A stretch of 64,000 nt of DNA from Erwinia billingiae Eb661 (GTDB taxonomy: Bacteria; Pseudomonadota; Gammaproteobacteria; Enterobacterales; Enterobacteriaceae): the NCBI RefSeq assembly GCF_000196615.1, contig NC_014306.1:3782001-3846000 (forward strand), written 5' to 3'. The notes beneath the pieces were generated by a model that was not told the DNA's origin, did not search any database, and was given only the letters and a program-made list of their open reading frames with translations. Below are positions 43,837-54,279 of the stretch, piece after piece. The translations under genes were made by a program, and so were the position numbers. Every line of letters begins with the position of its first letter. The first letter of the stretch is position 1.

Positions 43837-45067
43837 ACAAACAACCGCAACCGATCCATGGGCGGCCTCGAGCACGCCTGCGACGAACGCCCCTGCAGCC
43901 ACCAGCGCACCGGCGACTGACAGCACCCAGTCTGCCGCCAGCAGCAGCGATCCCTGGTCTACCGCCGCGCCTTCTGATGGTGGCACCACGTCTTCAGCCC
44001 CTGCTGACGGCGGTTCCGCAACGTCTGCCCCAACAGACGCAGCACCCACAGGCGGTGGCGATGCATGGGGAACGCCATCAGGGGGTCATGATGCTGCGGC
44101 GGCCAGCGGCAGCGACTGGTTAAACAGCACGCCGGCGCCACAAGCCGAGCACTTCAACATTCTCGACCCGTTCCACAAAACGCTGATCCCGCTGGACAGT
44201 TGGGTGACCACCGGTATCGACTGGATCGTTTCCCACTTCCGTCCGGTGTTCCAGGGCATTCGTGTGCCGGTGGATTACATCCTCAGCGCTTTCCAGCAAC
44301 TGCTGCTGGGTATGCCGGCGCCGGTCGCCATAGTGATTTTTGCCCTGATTGCCTGGCAGATGTCCAGCCTTGGAATGGGTATCGCCACCCTGGTCTCACT
44401 GATTGCGATTGGGGCGATTGGTGCCTGGTCACAGGCGATGGTCACGCTGGCGTTGGTTCTCACCGCCCTGCTGTTCTGTATTCTGATCGGTTTGCCCTTA
44501 GGCATTTGGCTGGCGAGATCTGACCGCGCGGCGAAAATTATCCGGCCGCTGTTGGATGCGATGCAAACCACCCCGGCCTTCGTGTATCTGGTGCCGATTG
44601 TCATGCTGTTCGGTATCGGCAACGTGCCGGGCGTGGTGGTCACCATTATCTTTGCACTGCCGCCGATTGTTCGTCTGACCATCCTGGGGATTAAGCAGGT
44701 GCCCGCCGATCTGATTGAAGCCGGTGAATCCTTTGGTGCCAGCCCACGTCAGATGCTGTTTAAAGTGCAGCTGCCGCTGGCGATGCCCACCATTATGGCT
44801 GGCGTAAACCAGACGCTGATGCTGGCACTGTCGATGGTGGTAATCGCCTCGATGATCGCAGTCGGCGGCCTGGGCCAGATGGTTCTGCGCGGAATTGGTC
44901 GTCTGGATATGGGTCTGGCTACCGTCGGTGGCGTGGGCATCGTTATCCTCGCCATTATCCTTGACCGTCTGACGCAGTCCGTTGGCCGCGACAGCCGCAG
45001 CCGGGGCGCTCGCCGCTGGTACAACACCGGACCACTGGGCCTGTTTACCCGTCCGTTTATCAAGTAA
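43829..45067 (+). CDS. proW: Glycine betaine/proline ABC transporter permease
   Basis: ProW is the membrane subunit of ProU. It has 412 residues, about 58 longer than the 354-residue E. coli protein. The extra length is an Ala/Ser/Thr/Pro-rich low-complexity N-terminus (about 1-100) with repeated DPW, SAP/SAT and DAWGTPS units. From [19 protein letters not shown] onward it aligns fully, with the permease EAA loop [20 protein letters not shown]. It starts inside proV. Confidence 0.96.
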   Translation: MSEQTTATDPWAASSTPATNAPAATSAPATDSTQSAASSSDPWSTAAPSDGGTTSSAPADGGSATSAPTDAAPTGGGDAWGTPSGGHDAAAASGSDWLNSTPAPQAEHFNILDPFHKTLIPLDSWVTTGIDWIVSHFRPVFQGIRVPVDYILSAFQQLLLGMPAPVAIVIFALIAWQMSSLGMGIATLVSLIAIGAIGAWSQAMVTLALVLTALLFCILIGLPLGIWLARSDRAAKIIRPLLDAMQTTPAFVYLVPIVMLFGIGNVPGVVVTIIFALPPIVRLTILGIKQVPADLIEAGESFGASPRQMLFKVQLPLAMPTIMAGVNQTLMLALSMVVIASMIAVGGLGQMVLRGIGRLDMGLATVGGVGIVILAIILDRLTQSVGRDSRSRGARRWYNTGPLGLFTRPFIK

Positions 45068-45137
45068 CACCTTCTGCTGCTGGTGGCGTGCCCGCCGCGC
45101 CACCGGCAAGCTACGATAACTCAAAAAAGGATATCCC

Positions 45138-46133
45138 ATGCGTAAGACAGCATTGTTAGCCGCCGCATTGACTACCCTGGTCGCCACTCAGGTTTCCGCC
45201 GCCGATCTGCCAGGCAAAGGCATTACCGTTAAGCCGGTTCAAAGCACCATTTCAGAAGAAACCTTCCAGACCCTGCTGGTCAGCCGTGCGCTGGAAAAAC
45301 TGGGTTACACCGTTGATCAGCCAAGTGAAGTGGATTACAACGTCGCCTATACCACTATCGCTGCGGGTGACGGCACATTTATCGCCACTAACTGGAAGCC
45401 GTTGCATGATGATATGTACAACGCAGCCGGCGGCGATAAGAAGTTCTTCCGCGAAGGCACCTATGTTCAGGGTGCCGCACAGGGTTACCTGATCGACAAG
45501 AAAACCGCCGAGAAATACCACATTACCCGTATCGACCAGTTGAAAGATCCTAAGCTGGCGAAGCTGTTCGACAGCAACGGCGATGGCAAGGCTGACCTGA
45601 CGGGTTGTACGCCAGGCTGGGGCTGTGAAGCGGTGATTAACCACCAGATCAAAGCCTATGACCTGAGCAATACCGTGGTGCATAACCAGGGTAACTATTC
45701 GGCGATGATTGCCGATACCATCACCCGCTTCAAAGAAGGTAAACCGATCCTGTATTACACCTGGACGCCTTATTGGGTGAGCGATGTGCTGGTTCCGGGC
45801 CGCGATACCGTCTGGCTGCAGGTACCCTTCTCTTCTATGCCTGGCGCACAGAAAGATGTGGATACCAAGCTGCCGAACGGCGCGAACTACGGTTTCCCGG
45901 TCAACACCATGCATATCGTCGCCAACAAAGCCTGGGCTGAGAAAAACCCGGCAGCGGCGAAATTGTTCTCAGAGATGAAGCTGCCTATTGCGGATATCAA
46001 TGCACAGAACTCCCGTATGCATCAGGGCCAGTCTTCTGAAGCCGACATTAACGCGCACGTTGATGGCTGGATCAAAGGTCACCAGGCACAGTTTGATGGT
46101 TGGGTGAAAGACGCGATGTCTGCAGCGAAATAA
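45138..46133 (+). CDS. proX: Glycine betaine/proline-binding periplasmic protein
   Basis: ProX delivers betaine to ProVW. The 331-residue protein has a signal peptide ending [11 protein letters not shown] (cleavage near residue 22). Betaine-cage segments include [15 protein letters not shown] and [23 protein letters not shown] precedes the ATG, 70 bp after proW. A terminator follows the stop. Confidence 0.97.
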   Translation: MRKTALLAAALTTLVATQVSAADLPGKGITVKPVQSTISEETFQTLLVSRALEKLGYTVDQPSEVDYNVAYTTIAAGDGTFIATNWKPLHDDMYNAAGGDKKFFREGTYVQGAAQGYLIDKKTAEKYHITRIDQLKDPKLAKLFDSNGDGKADLTGCTPGWGCEAVINHQIKAYDLSNTVVHNQGNYSAMIADTITRFKEGKPILYYTWTPYWVSDVLVPGRDTVWLQVPFSSMPGAQKDVDTKLPNGANYGFPVNTMHIVANKAWAEKNPAAAKLFSEMKLPIADINAQNSRMHQGQSSEADINAHVDGWIKGHQAQFDGWVKDAMSAAK

Positions 46134-46151
46134 ACTGCATTCTTCGCGGTA

Positions 46152-46183
46152 GAAAGGGGTGGCGCTGGCGTCGCCCCTTTTTC
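46152..46183 (+). terminator. Terminator of proVWX
   Basis: AAAGGGG...CCCCTTTTT stem with an inner GC-rich part and a T-run, 20 bp after the proX stop. Confidence 0.82.
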
Positions 46184-46273
46184 GTACTGGTTTGTCCTGT
46201 TAATTAATCTGTGAGTGAAATAGTAATTTGAGTTACCATTGCCCCTCAGATTTTTACTACCATACTGAGCGCG

Positions 46274-47458
46274 ATGAAATCCCCGCAAGCTGGTCTTACT
46301 CCCTCTCTGGTTGCCCTGATGTCCGTGGCAACAGGTCTGTCGGTTGCCTGTAACTATTATGTACAGCCCTTGCTGGAGACCGTCGCCCGCACGTTTCATC
46401 TTTCCGTTAATCAAGCCGGCTTTATCGTTACCACCGCCCAACTTGGCTATGCCGCCGGACTCCTGCTGTTGGTGCCGCTGGGAGATATGCTGGAACGCCG
46501 TGGCCTGATTGTCATCATGAGCCTGCTGGCGGCGGGAGGAATGGTGATCACCGCCCTTTCTCCAACACTTCCCTTAATGTTACTGGGCACCGTGCTCACC
46601 GGACTCTTCTCGGTGGTGGCGCAGATTCTGGTGCCCTTAGCCGCCACCCTGGCCGCGCCGGAAAAACGCGGCAAGGTGGTTGGCACGGTGATGAGCGGCT
46701 TGCTGCTGGGGATCCTGTTAGCCAGAACCGTCGCCGGTGGCCTTGCCCAACTCGGAGGATGGCGCACGGTGTATTGGGTCGCCAGCGTCCTTATGGTGCT
46801 GATGGCCCTGGCCTTATGGCGCTTTTTACCGCGCTTCAAGCAATCGGTTCCGTTGAACTACGGACAGTTGCTCAACTCTATTTTCAGCCTGTATGCGCAT
46901 TCCCCTCTGTTAAGAACCCGCGCCATAACCGGCTGCCTCGCCTTCGCCAACTTCAGCGTGTTGTGGACATCGATGGCCTTCCTGCTGGCTTCCCCGCCTT
47001 ATGGTTATTCTGAAGGGACCATCGGGGTACTGGGTTTGGTGGGTGCAGCGGGCGCACTGGCGGCAAGACAAGCCGGCACGCTTGCCGACAAAGGCAAAGC
47101 CCGCTTAACCACCACCGTCGGGCTGGCGATTATGCTGTGTTCCTGGGGGATCACCGCGCTGGGAAGTCACTCATTGATTGCATTAATCATTGGTATCATC
47201 CTGCTGGATTTAGCGGTGCAGGCCGTTCACATTACAAATCAGAGTGTTATCTACCGGCAGATGCCCGAGGCACGCAACCGCTTAACCGCCGGATATATGA
47301 CCAGTTACTTTATCGGCGGTGCCGTGGGCTCGCTGGTTTCCGCGACGGCGTTTCAACATGCTGGCTGGTATGGCGTTTGTAGTGCCGGTGCTTTGTTAAC
47401 TTTGCTTAATATTTTAAGCTGGTGGCGCGGCGCACATAATGAGCAGGCTACTTCTTAG
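46274..47458 (+). CDS. ygaY: MFS transporter, YgaY type
   Basis: This 394-residue major facilitator protein has about 12 membrane segments. It contains LGYAAGLLLLVPLGDMLERRG (loop 2-3 motif) and VMSGLLLGILLARTVAG. The substrate is unknown; the relatives are YnfM/AraJ-like drug or metabolite exporters. In K-12 ygaY follows proX but is annotated as a pseudogene; here the frame is full length. Start at ATG 46274; no strong ribosome-binding site is visible. Confidence 0.88.
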   Translation: MKSPQAGLTPSLVALMSVATGLSVACNYYVQPLLETVARTFHLSVNQAGFIVTTAQLGYAAGLLLLVPLGDMLERRGLIVIMSLLAAGGMVITALSPTLPLMLLGTVLTGLFSVVAQILVPLAATLAAPEKRGKVVGTVMSGLLLGILLARTVAGGLAQLGGWRTVYWVASVLMVLMALALWRFLPRFKQSVPLNYGQLLNSIFSLYAHSPLLRTRAITGCLAFANFSVLWTSMAFLLASPPYGYSEGTIGVLGLVGAAGALAARQAGTLADKGKARLTTTVGLAIMLCSWGITALGSHSLIALIIGIILLDLAVQAVHITNQSVIYRQMPEARNRLTAGYMTSYFIGGAVGSLVSATAFQHAGWYGVCSAGALLTLLNILSWWRGAHNEQATS

Positions 47459-47757
47459 CCTGCAAATAGTAAATTGCGTAAATTTCAGGGTGACTGCCCT
47501 GTTATGCGTTTACACACTCTGGTATGGTTAGTCTGCACTTATACAGGTTAGTTATTTTTTCGTATGAAACTATTAAGTCACAGGCAGGAAGACGTTCAGA
47601 ATGTCCCGACAATTTGCCCCGCTCGCTGCACGTGATCTTCTTCTATTGTGTGTTGCCCGCAGCAACCAGCCTGTTTGTTTTAACCACATTATTGCGTCCC
47701 GGTGCTTTGCGTTGAGCGGTGGTGTCGATCCCCACAGCAGAGTAAAGGACCCGGCAA
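47459..47757. other. Degenerate region downstream of ygaY
   Basis: About 300 bp with only short frames. One frame near 47640-47715 reads VLPAATSLFVLTTLLRPG, a hydrophobic stretch faintly like the C-terminal half of YgaZ, the partner gene expected here in E. coli. The match is too weak to call a pseudogene. Confidence 0.3.
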
Positions 47758-48097
47758 GAATACGACCATCTTGTTACTGAGTGTGCGGGTTGGAGCGTCG
47801 CTGTTTGATTCGCTCTTTGCGGTATTACCGCACACCAATAAATCAACTCCGCCGTGATGGTGGGGGATTACCGGTCTGCAACTGAGCAGAGCCCGCTTCG
47901 CGCCAACCAGCAGAGTGCTGTTAACTGGCGTTTTCGGGCTTGTTCAGATTGATGACCGTTTGAGCTTACCCTCAGGGGCTTAGGCTTATCAGGTATTACC
48001 TTTTATAACACCAGCAGTATCGCCCTTTTTGATGCTGCTGAGCGCCCTGGGTTATGGAGTGACCTGGAAATTACTGATGGTGTCCACCGGCATGTGA
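47758..48097 (+). pseudogene. ygaH: Decayed ygaH (branched-chain amino acid export subunit)
   Basis: Pieces of YgaH are readable in order but in different frames: ILLLSVRVG...LP at 47767-47829, RPTSRVLLTGVFGLVQI around 47900-47950, FYNTSSIALF around 48001-48030, then MLLSALGYGVTWKLLMV up to the TGA at 48097. At least two frameshifts and an internal stop separate them, and the start codon is lost. YgaZH exports valine and methionine in E. coli and lies beside mprA as here. The comparison is from memory. Confidence 0.7.
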
Positions 48098-48174
48098 ACA
48101 ACCCCTGCCGACAGGATTGATGTTTTGACTTATCACCATCGATACGATACCAGTTGCAACTTATGAGGTCCCAG

Positions 48175-48705
48175 ATGGAAAGTTCGTTTTCTCCCATTGA
48201 ACAGATGCTAAATTTCCGCGCTAACCGCCAGAAAGATTTCCCTTTGCAGGAAATCATGTTGACGCGTCTGTGCATGCACATGCAGAGCAAACTGCTGGAA
48301 AACCGCAACAAAATGCTCAAGGCTCAGGGAATTAACGAGACGTTGTTTATGGCATTGATTACCCTTGATGCGCAGGAAAATCACAGCATTCAGCCTTCAG
48401 AACTTAGCGCTGCGCTGGGATCATCCCGCACCAACGCGACTCGCATTGCCGATGAACTGGAAAAACGCGGCTGGATTGAACGCCGTGAAAGCGATAGCGA
48501 TCGCCGTTGCCTGCACCTGCACCTGACCGATAAAGGGAATGAGTTCCTGCGTCAGTTGCTGCCACCTCAGCATAAATGTCTGCAGCTGTTGTGGTCTTCA
48601 CTGAATCCTTCAGAAAAATCTCAGCTCGAAGGGATCACCCGTAAGCTATTGACCCGACTGGATCAAATGGACGAAGAGGAAGTGGTCACCGCCCTTTCCA
48701 GATAA
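48175..48705 (+). CDS. mprA: MarR-family transcriptional repressor MprA (EmrR)
   Basis: MprA represses emrAB and is released by uncouplers and other hydrophobic compounds. The protein has 176 residues from the ATG at 48175 ([18 protein letters not shown]). The winged helix reads [31 protein letters not shown], here named as residues about 75-105. The ATG follows GAGG at a normal distance. It is the first gene of mprA-emrA-emrB. Confidence 0.97.
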   Translation: MESSFSPIEQMLNFRANRQKDFPLQEIMLTRLCMHMQSKLLENRNKMLKAQGINETLFMALITLDAQENHSIQPSELSAALGSSRTNATRIADELEKRGWIERRESDSDRRCLHLHLTDKGNEFLRQLLPPQHKCLQLLWSSLNPSEKSQLEGITRKLLTRLDQMDEEEVVTALSR

Positions 48706-48867
48706 CCTTTCCTTCAATAGCATATTGTGCGACAACCTGCCTGCCAGTAACCGCTATTTTAGACCGCAAATTTTTGATTTATGCCAGCGCTAACCCGCTG
48801 GCATTTTAGAATCCGGGCATGACTCATTTGAGCCATGCCCGGTTGGCATGGATAAGTGGAGAAGACC

Positions 48868-50040
48868 ATGAGTGCAAATGCGGAGATCCAAAACCCGCAA
48901 CCGCCGGCTAAAAAGAAGAAAACACGTAAAATAGCGTTACTTTTTCTTGCTGTGCTGTTCATTGTTATCGGGGTGGCTTACCTGGTGTACTGGTTTATGG
49001 TGTTGCGCCATTATCAGGATACCGATGATGCGTATGTTGCAGGCAACCAGGCGCAGGTGATGGCGCAGGTTTCAGGTAGCGTCAACAAGGTGTGGTTCGA
49101 CAATACCGACTATGTCAAAAAAGGCGATGTGCTGGTCACGCTGGATAAAACCGATGCTCAACAGGCATTTGAAAAAGCGCAGACTGCTCTGGCGACAACG
49201 GTTCGTCAGACTCACCAGCTAATCATTAATGGTAAGCAGTATCAGGCCACCATCGATCTGCAAAAGACCGCGCTGGAACAGGCTCAGTCAGATTTAAAAC
49301 GTCGCGAGCCTTTAGGGGCTGCGAACCTGATTGGCCGTGAAGACCTGCAACATGCGCGTGATGCCGTCGCCACCGCGAAAGCTCAGCTGGATGTTGCCAC
49401 GCAGCAATACAATGCAAATCAGGCAATGATCCTCAACACGTCGCTGGAAAATCAGCCGGCGGTGAAACAGAGCGCGGCTGAACTGCGTGATGCCTGGCTG
49501 GCATTAGCACGTACCGAAGTGGTCAGTCCGGTTGATGGCTATGTTTCCCGCCGTAGCGTGCAGGTTGGTTCGCAAATCTCCTCCACTACGCCGCTGTTAG
49601 CCATCGTTCCGGCCAACAATTTGTGGGTCGATGCCAACTTCAAAGAGACTCAGTTAGCCGGCGTTCGCATCGGTCAGTCTGCCACCGTTGTCAGCGACAT
49701 TTATGGTGACGACGTGGTTTATCACGGCAAAGTGGTCGGTCTGGACATGGGTACCGGTAGCGCCTTCTCGCTGCTGCCAGCACAGAACGCCACCGGCAAC
49801 TGGATCAAAGTGGTTCAGCGTCTGCCGGTGCGTATTGAGCTGGATCCGAAGGAAGTCGCCCAGCATCCACTGCGTATAGGTCTGTCTACGCTGGTGACGG
49901 TGGATACCACCAATACCGATGGCGGCGTGCTGGCCACCAGCGTGCGCTCTGCGCCAGCTTATGAAACCAATGCGCTGGCTCTGGATCTGGCACCTGCGGA
50001 CAAGATGATTGCTGAAATCATCCGCGCCAATGCAGGTTAA
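48868..50040 (+). CDS. emrA: Multidrug efflux membrane fusion protein EmrA
   Basis: EmrA is the periplasmic adaptor linking EmrB to an outer-membrane channel such as TolC. The protein has 390 residues from the ATG at 48868, seven bases after GGAGA. A cytoplasmic basic start is followed by one membrane segment (about 22-44), biotinyl-lipoyl halves (DDAYVAGNQAQVMAQVSGSV and SPVDGYVSRRSVQVGSQIS) and a coiled-coil hairpin. It lies 162 bp after mprA. Confidence 0.97.
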   Translation: MSANAEIQNPQPPAKKKKTRKIALLFLAVLFIVIGVAYLVYWFMVLRHYQDTDDAYVAGNQAQVMAQVSGSVNKVWFDNTDYVKKGDVLVTLDKTDAQQAFEKAQTALATTVRQTHQLIINGKQYQATIDLQKTALEQAQSDLKRREPLGAANLIGREDLQHARDAVATAKAQLDVATQQYNANQAMILNTSLENQPAVKQSAAELRDAWLALARTEVVSPVDGYVSRRSVQVGSQISSTTPLLAIVPANNLWVDANFKETQLAGVRIGQSATVVSDIYGDDVVYHGKVVGLDMGTGSAFSLLPAQNATGNWIKVVQRLPVRIELDPKEVAQHPLRIGLSTLVTVDTTNTDGGVLATSVRSAPAYETNALALDLAPADKMIAEIIRANAG

Positions 50041-50057
50041 GCAAGCGGGAGGCTGTT

Positions 50058-51593
50058 ATGGCACAAAAACCGCTTGAGGGTACTCAGCTTGTTCTGATGA
50101 CCATCGCGCTGTCGCTGGCCACGTTTATGCAGGTGTTGGACTCCACCATCGCTAACGTGGCTATCCCGACCATCGCCGGTAACCTGGGCGCCTCAAACTC
50201 TCAGGGTACCTGGGTTATCACGTCGTTTGGGGTGGCTAACGCCATCTCCATCCCGATTACCGGCTGGCTGGCCAAGCGCGTAGGCGAGGTGAAGCTGTTC
50301 CTGTGGTCCACGGCGGCGTTTGCCGTGGCTTCCTGGCTGTGCGGCATGTCCGACAGCCTGACCATGCTGATCTTCTTCCGCGTGGTTCAGGGTGTGGTCG
50401 CAGGCCCGCTGATCCCGCTTTCACAGAGTTTGCTGCTCAACAACTATCCGCCAGCGAAGCGAAGCGTCGCCCTGTCGTTATGGGCGATGACGGTGATTGT
50501 GGCGCCCATTTGCGGGCCGATCCTCGGTGGCTGGATCAGTGATAACTATCACTGGGGTTGGATCTTCTTTATCAACGTGCCGATTGGCGTGGTGGTCGTG
50601 ATGCTGACGCTGCAAACCTTGCGAAACCGGGAAACGGAGACCGTCATCAGGCCGATAGATACCGTCGGATTGGTGTTGCTGGTCGTTGGCATAGGCTGCC
50701 TGCAGGTGATGTTGGACCGGGGTAAAGAGCTGGACTGGTTCAGCTCACCAGAAATAGTTGTGTTGACGGTGGTGGCGGTCATCGCTTTGCTTGTCCTGTT
50801 GGTGTGGGAGCTGACGGACGACCATCCGATTGTGGATTTATCGCTGTTCAAATCGCGAAACTTCACCATTGGCTGCCTGTCGATCAGTCTGGCCTATATG
50901 CTCTATTTCGGCTCGATTGTCCTGTTGCCGCAGTTGCTACAGGAAGTCTATGGCTACACGGCAACCTGGGCGGGGCTGGCTTCGGCACCGGTGGGGATAT
51001 TGCCGGTGATCCTGTCGCCGATTATCGGCCGGTTCGCGCATAAGCTGGATATGCGAAAACTGGTGACCTTCAGCTTCATCATGTATGCCGTCTGCTTCTA
51101 CTGGCGAGCGTATACGTTTGAACCGGGAATGGATTTTGGCGCCTCGGCGTGGCCGCAATTTATTCAGGGCTTTGCGGTGGCCTGCTTCTTTATGCCACTG
51201 ACCACCATCACCCTTTCCGGGCTTCCTCCCGATCGGATGGCGGCGGCCTCAAGCCTGTCGAACTTTACGCGAACCCTGGCGGGCTCCATCGGCACCTCGA
51301 TCACCACAACCATGTGGACCGATCGGGAATCGATGCACCACAGCTACCTTAGCGAGTCAGTGAACGCTTACAACGTTAACTCGCAGGAGATGTATACCAA
51401 GCTGGAGCAACTGGGAATGACCCACGATCAGGCCTCGGCTTGGATTGCCCAACAGATCACCAATCAGGGGCTGATTATCTCCGCCAATGAGATCTTCTGG
51501 GCGTCGGCGGCGGTGTTCCTGTTCCTGCTGGTATTGATCTGGTTCGCCCGTCCGCCATTTGGTGCTGGCGGTGGCGGCAGTGGCGCACACTGA
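50058..51593 (+). CDS. emrB: Multidrug efflux MFS transporter EmrB
   Basis: EmrB is a DHA2-family 14-segment proton antiporter exporting hydrophobic toxins. The 511 residues contain the family motif LDSTIANVAIPTIAGNLGAS, WVITSFGVANAISIPITGWL and PLIPLSQSLLLNNYPP. A Gly-rich tail ends the protein. It starts 17 bp after emrA with GGGAGG as ribosome-binding site, and ends at a bidirectional terminator. Confidence 0.97.
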   Translation: MAQKPLEGTQLVLMTIALSLATFMQVLDSTIANVAIPTIAGNLGASNSQGTWVITSFGVANAISIPITGWLAKRVGEVKLFLWSTAAFAVASWLCGMSDSLTMLIFFRVVQGVVAGPLIPLSQSLLLNNYPPAKRSVALSLWAMTVIVAPICGPILGGWISDNYHWGWIFFINVPIGVVVVMLTLQTLRNRETETVIRPIDTVGLVLLVVGIGCLQVMLDRGKELDWFSSPEIVVLTVVAVIALLVLLVWELTDDHPIVDLSLFKSRNFTIGCLSISLAYMLYFGSIVLLPQLLQEVYGYTATWAGLASAPVGILPVILSPIIGRFAHKLDMRKLVTFSFIMYAVCFYWRAYTFEPGMDFGASAWPQFIQGFAVACFFMPLTTITLSGLPPDRMAAASSLSNFTRTLAGSIGTSITTTMWTDRESMHHSYLSESVNAYNVNSQEMYTKLEQLGMTHDQASAWIAQQITNQGLIISANEIFWASAAVFLFLLVLIWFARPPFGAGGGGSGAH

Positions 51594-51616
51594 CGATTGC
51601 TGAGTTTCAGCCAAAA

Positions 51617-51644
51617 AAAACGGGCCCTTGCGGGGCCCGTTTTT
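51617..51644. terminator. Bidirectional terminator between emrB and yfiF
   Basis: AACGGGCCC and GGGCCCGTT arms with flanking A and T runs, shared by the convergent genes. It is the second edge of the rearranged block. Confidence 0.9.
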
Positions 51645-51659
51645 CTTTAGAGCAACAGC

Positions 51660-52697
51660 TTAAGCGTTCTGACGCCACCATTCTGCCAGCAGAATGCCGG
51701 TCGCTACCGAAACGTTAAGACTCTCAACGTTGCCGGTGCCGCCGATAGAGACGCTCAGATCGCCCTGTTGCCAGGTGCTGTCTGACAGACCATCACGTTC
51801 CTGTCCCAGAACCAGTACCGTTTTCGCTGGCAGTTCAGCCTGCGCTAACGGGGTTCCTTTATGACTTGACGTGGTGACGATGGTATAGCCCGCTTTACGG
51901 AATGCATTCAACCCTTCAGCAAAGCTTTCGCCGCTGATGGCCTGAACATGCTCTGCTCCACCTTCTGCCGTGCGCACTGCGGCACCGGACTCCAGTAAAG
52001 AAGCATCATCCACCAGCAACCCTTTCGCACCAAAGTGCGCACAGCTGCGCATCATGCCGCCCAGGTTGTGTGGATTACCAATCTGCTCTAAAGCAACAAC
52101 ACAATCTTTCTCGCCCGCGTTGGAAAGCCATTCGCTGACTGGCATTCCGACACGTTTTTTGATCAAGAAGCAGACGCCACCGTGGTGCTCTGTGCCGGAC
52201 GCTTTGACCAGTTCGGCCTCGTCCACCACATGATAAGCCTTACGGTTAGCCGCCATCCATTTCAGCGCCTCGCGGAAACGCGGGGTCACTTCCTGGACAA
52301 ACCAGGCACGCACGATGCAGTCAGGACGGCTCTGGAACAGGGCCTGGCAGGCGTTTTCGCCATACACACGCGTCTCTTCCAAACGTTGACGGCGGATCTG
52401 CTCCGGGTCGATATAGCTTTTTCCGCTGATGCCACCGTGATCCGGTTTGCTGTCATCAATTGCAGACGGAGCGCGTGAAACCGTACGCCATGGTGAATCA
52501 CCCGGTGCTACGTCGCGATCGCGCCCGCCACGCGGTTTGCTGTCTGTGTTACTACGTGAAGAAGGACGACGACTGCCATCCTGACGAGGTCCACCTTTAC
52601 CCGTGCGGGGATTTTGCCCGCCCTTGCTACTCTCGTCATCACCGCGGACATACATCACTTTGACTTTGCCGCTTTTACCTTTAAATTCGTCGTTCAT
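51660..52697 (-). CDS. yfiF: SpoU/TrmH-family RNA methyltransferase YfiF
   Basis: The 345-residue protein is a predicted 2'-O-ribose methyltransferase; its substrate is not established. It has a basic disordered head (about 1-75), a substrate-binding domain (about 95-180), and a SPOUT domain with the three motifs [33 protein letters not shown] and [18 protein letters not shown]. It is convergent with emrB and divergent from trxC. In K-12 its neighbour on this side is ung. Confidence 0.94.
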   Translation of the reverse strand: MNDEFKGKSGKVKVMYVRGDDESSKGGQNPRTGKGGPRQDGSRRPSSRSNTDSKPRGGRDRDVAPGDSPWRTVSRAPSAIDDSKPDHGGISGKSYIDPEQIRRQRLEETRVYGENACQALFQSRPDCIVRAWFVQEVTPRFREALKWMAANRKAYHVVDEAELVKASGTEHHGGVCFLIKKRVGMPVSEWLSNAGEKDCVVALEQIGNPHNLGGMMRSCAHFGAKGLLVDDASLLESGAAVRTAEGGAEHVQAISGESFAEGLNAFRKAGYTIVTTSSHKGTPLAQAELPAKTVLVLGQERDGLSDSTWQQGDLSVSIGGTGNVESLNVSVATGILLAEWWRQNA

Positions 52698-52840
52698 TTT
52701 CCCTCCACCTGGCTGAGCGCGAAGCGCGCAGAGTACCTGATGTGGCGGCGCTTAGCTATCAACTTCCACTAAAACCGCGTTGCACGCGTTATCCGGGCAG
52801 AGAGCGCGCTTCTCCCGGGTTGAAGATGCTGAAAATTCTG

Positions 52841-52906
52841 TCAGCCACAGCCTATTATACCCATTGAACAAACCACTTTGTTGGCTGAGACTCTCTCAAC
52901 CATAAT
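52841..52906 (+). promoter_or_regulatory. trxC promoter with candidate OxyR site
   Basis: TTGTTG (52878-52883) and CATAAT (52901-52906) are spaced by 17 bp. Just upstream, four tetrads at 7-bp intervals (TCAG, CTAT, ATTG, CACT; 52841-52877) match the OxyR pattern at 11 of 16 bases and end at the -35. E. coli trxC is OxyR-activated. The yfiF-trxC gap (277 bp) shows nothing else clear. Confidence 0.5.
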
Positions 52907-52974
52907 TATCGTCACTTTTACTCAGGAATGCGGTAAGTGAATGCTTACCCCCTACTCATCACCGAGGTGAATCA

Positions 52975-53394
52975 ATGAATACGGTTTGTGCTTCATGCCA
53001 GGCGACGAATCGCGTTCCGCCAGAGCGTATCACTGATGGCGCGAAATGCGGCCGCTGCGGCAGCGAATTATTTACCGGTGAAGTGGTTAACGCCACTGCC
53101 GCCACGCTGGATAAATATCTGCAGGATGAACTGCCTGTGGTGATCGACTTCTGGGCGCCGTGGTGTGGCCCTTGCGTCAACTTCGCCCCGGTTTATGAAA
53201 ACGTCGCTGACGAACGTAACGGTAAAGTGCGCTTTATTAAGGTGAACACCGAAGCGGAGCCTGAGCTTAGCGCCCGTTTCCGTATCCGCAGTATTCCTAC
53301 CATTATGGTGTATAAGCAGGGCAAGATGGTCGATATGCTCAATGGCGCAATGCCGAAGACGCAATTCGATGAATGGCTGAACGAAAACATCTGA
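52975..53394 (+). CDS. trxC: Thioredoxin 2
   Basis: TrxC is a disulfide reductase induced by oxidative stress. The 139 residues have an N-terminal zinc module with Cys5, Cys8, Cys25 and Cys28, then a thioredoxin fold with active site WCGPC (Cys64 and Cys67). Full length. GAGGTG precedes the ATG. Confidence 0.97.
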   Translation: MNTVCASCQATNRVPPERITDGAKCGRCGSELFTGEVVNATAATLDKYLQDELPVVIDFWAPWCGPCVNFAPVYENVADERNGKVRFIKVNTEAEPELSARFRIRSIPTIMVYKQGKMVDMLNGAMPKTQFDEWLNENI

Positions 53395-53479
53395 TCTTCC
53401 CTCCGTGGTCAGGCTTGCCTGGCCACTACTGCTTAACCGCTAATTCCGTTAGAATGACGTTTTCCTCAGATTAACGCTC

Positions 53480-54187
53480 ATGACTGAAAACGCTGTCCTG
53501 CGCCTGCGCGCCGAACGCCTTGCTCGCGCCACTCGCCCCTTCCTGGCACGCGGAAACCGTACCATTCGTTGCCAACGCTGCCTGCTGCCGAGGAAAAACT
53601 GCCTGTGCGCAACGATGGCGCCGCAGCAAGCCCGCAGCCGTTTCTGTCTGGTGATGTTTGATACAGAACCAATGAAGCCAAGCAATACCGGTCGCTTAAT
53701 TGCTGATATACTGCCGGACACGCAAGCCTTTGGTTGGTCACGCATCGATCCCGATCCGGCACTGCTGGCGGCGGTGCAAAATCCTGATGTTCAGCCGGTA
53801 GTCGTTTTCCCCGAGTCCTATGCCGATGCCGGGCGTCCGGTGATGAACATCCCGCCGATGACAGGCAAACCGCCCCTCTTTATCATGCTCGATGGCACCT
53901 GGACTGAAGCCCGTAAGATGTTCCGTAAAAGCCCCTGGCTGGATACCTTCCCGGTGATGTCGTTGACGCTGACCAGACCGTCGAACTATCAGTTGCGTGA
54001 AGTGCATGGCGAAGGTCAGCACTGTACCGCGGAAGTGGCGGCTGAGCTGCTGCTTCAGGCAGGTGATACTGCGGCCGGTGAAGCGCTGTTCCGCCATTTC
54101 GACCTGTTCCGCCATCGCTATTTAGCCGGCAAACCGCATCACCCACTTCATCAAAATGCGGCTTCGCACGAGGAAGTTATTCCCTGA
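53480..54187 (+). CDS. tapT: tRNA-uridine aminocarboxypropyltransferase (DTW domain)
   Basis: TapT (YfiP) adds the acp group from SAM to U47 of tRNAs (acp3U47). The 235 residues carry a Cys-rich N-terminal zinc-like motif CQRCLLPRKNCLC, then DTEPMKPSNTGRLIADILPD. The DTW-family motif is LDGTWTEARKMF. A short start extension is possible, but MTENAVLRLRAERLARATRP matches E. coli. Confidence 0.93.
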   Translation: MTENAVLRLRAERLARATRPFLARGNRTIRCQRCLLPRKNCLCATMAPQQARSRFCLVMFDTEPMKPSNTGRLIADILPDTQAFGWSRIDPDPALLAAVQNPDVQPVVVFPESYADAGRPVMNIPPMTGKPPLFIMLDGTWTEARKMFRKSPWLDTFPVMSLTLTRPSNYQLREVHGEGQHCTAEVAAELLLQAGDTAAGEALFRHFDLFRHRYLAGKPHHPLHQNAASHEEVIP

Positions 54188-54279
54188 TCGCTTTATCCTT
54201 AACGCTGTTTTCCGGCTGAGTGCGGCAGACTGGCCAGAAAGCGTTAGAATCAGGATGAATCTTTTCGAAGGGAGGGGAA

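Noticed and set aside
47601..47780. Short frame starting MSRQFAPLAARDLLLLCVARS
   Set aside because: No family recognised, no ribosome-binding site, and it lies in a visibly decayed region.
52796..52822. Imperfect inverted repeat upstream of yfiF
   Set aside because: Only five outer pairs are solid, with internal mismatches; not convincing as a regulatory RNA.
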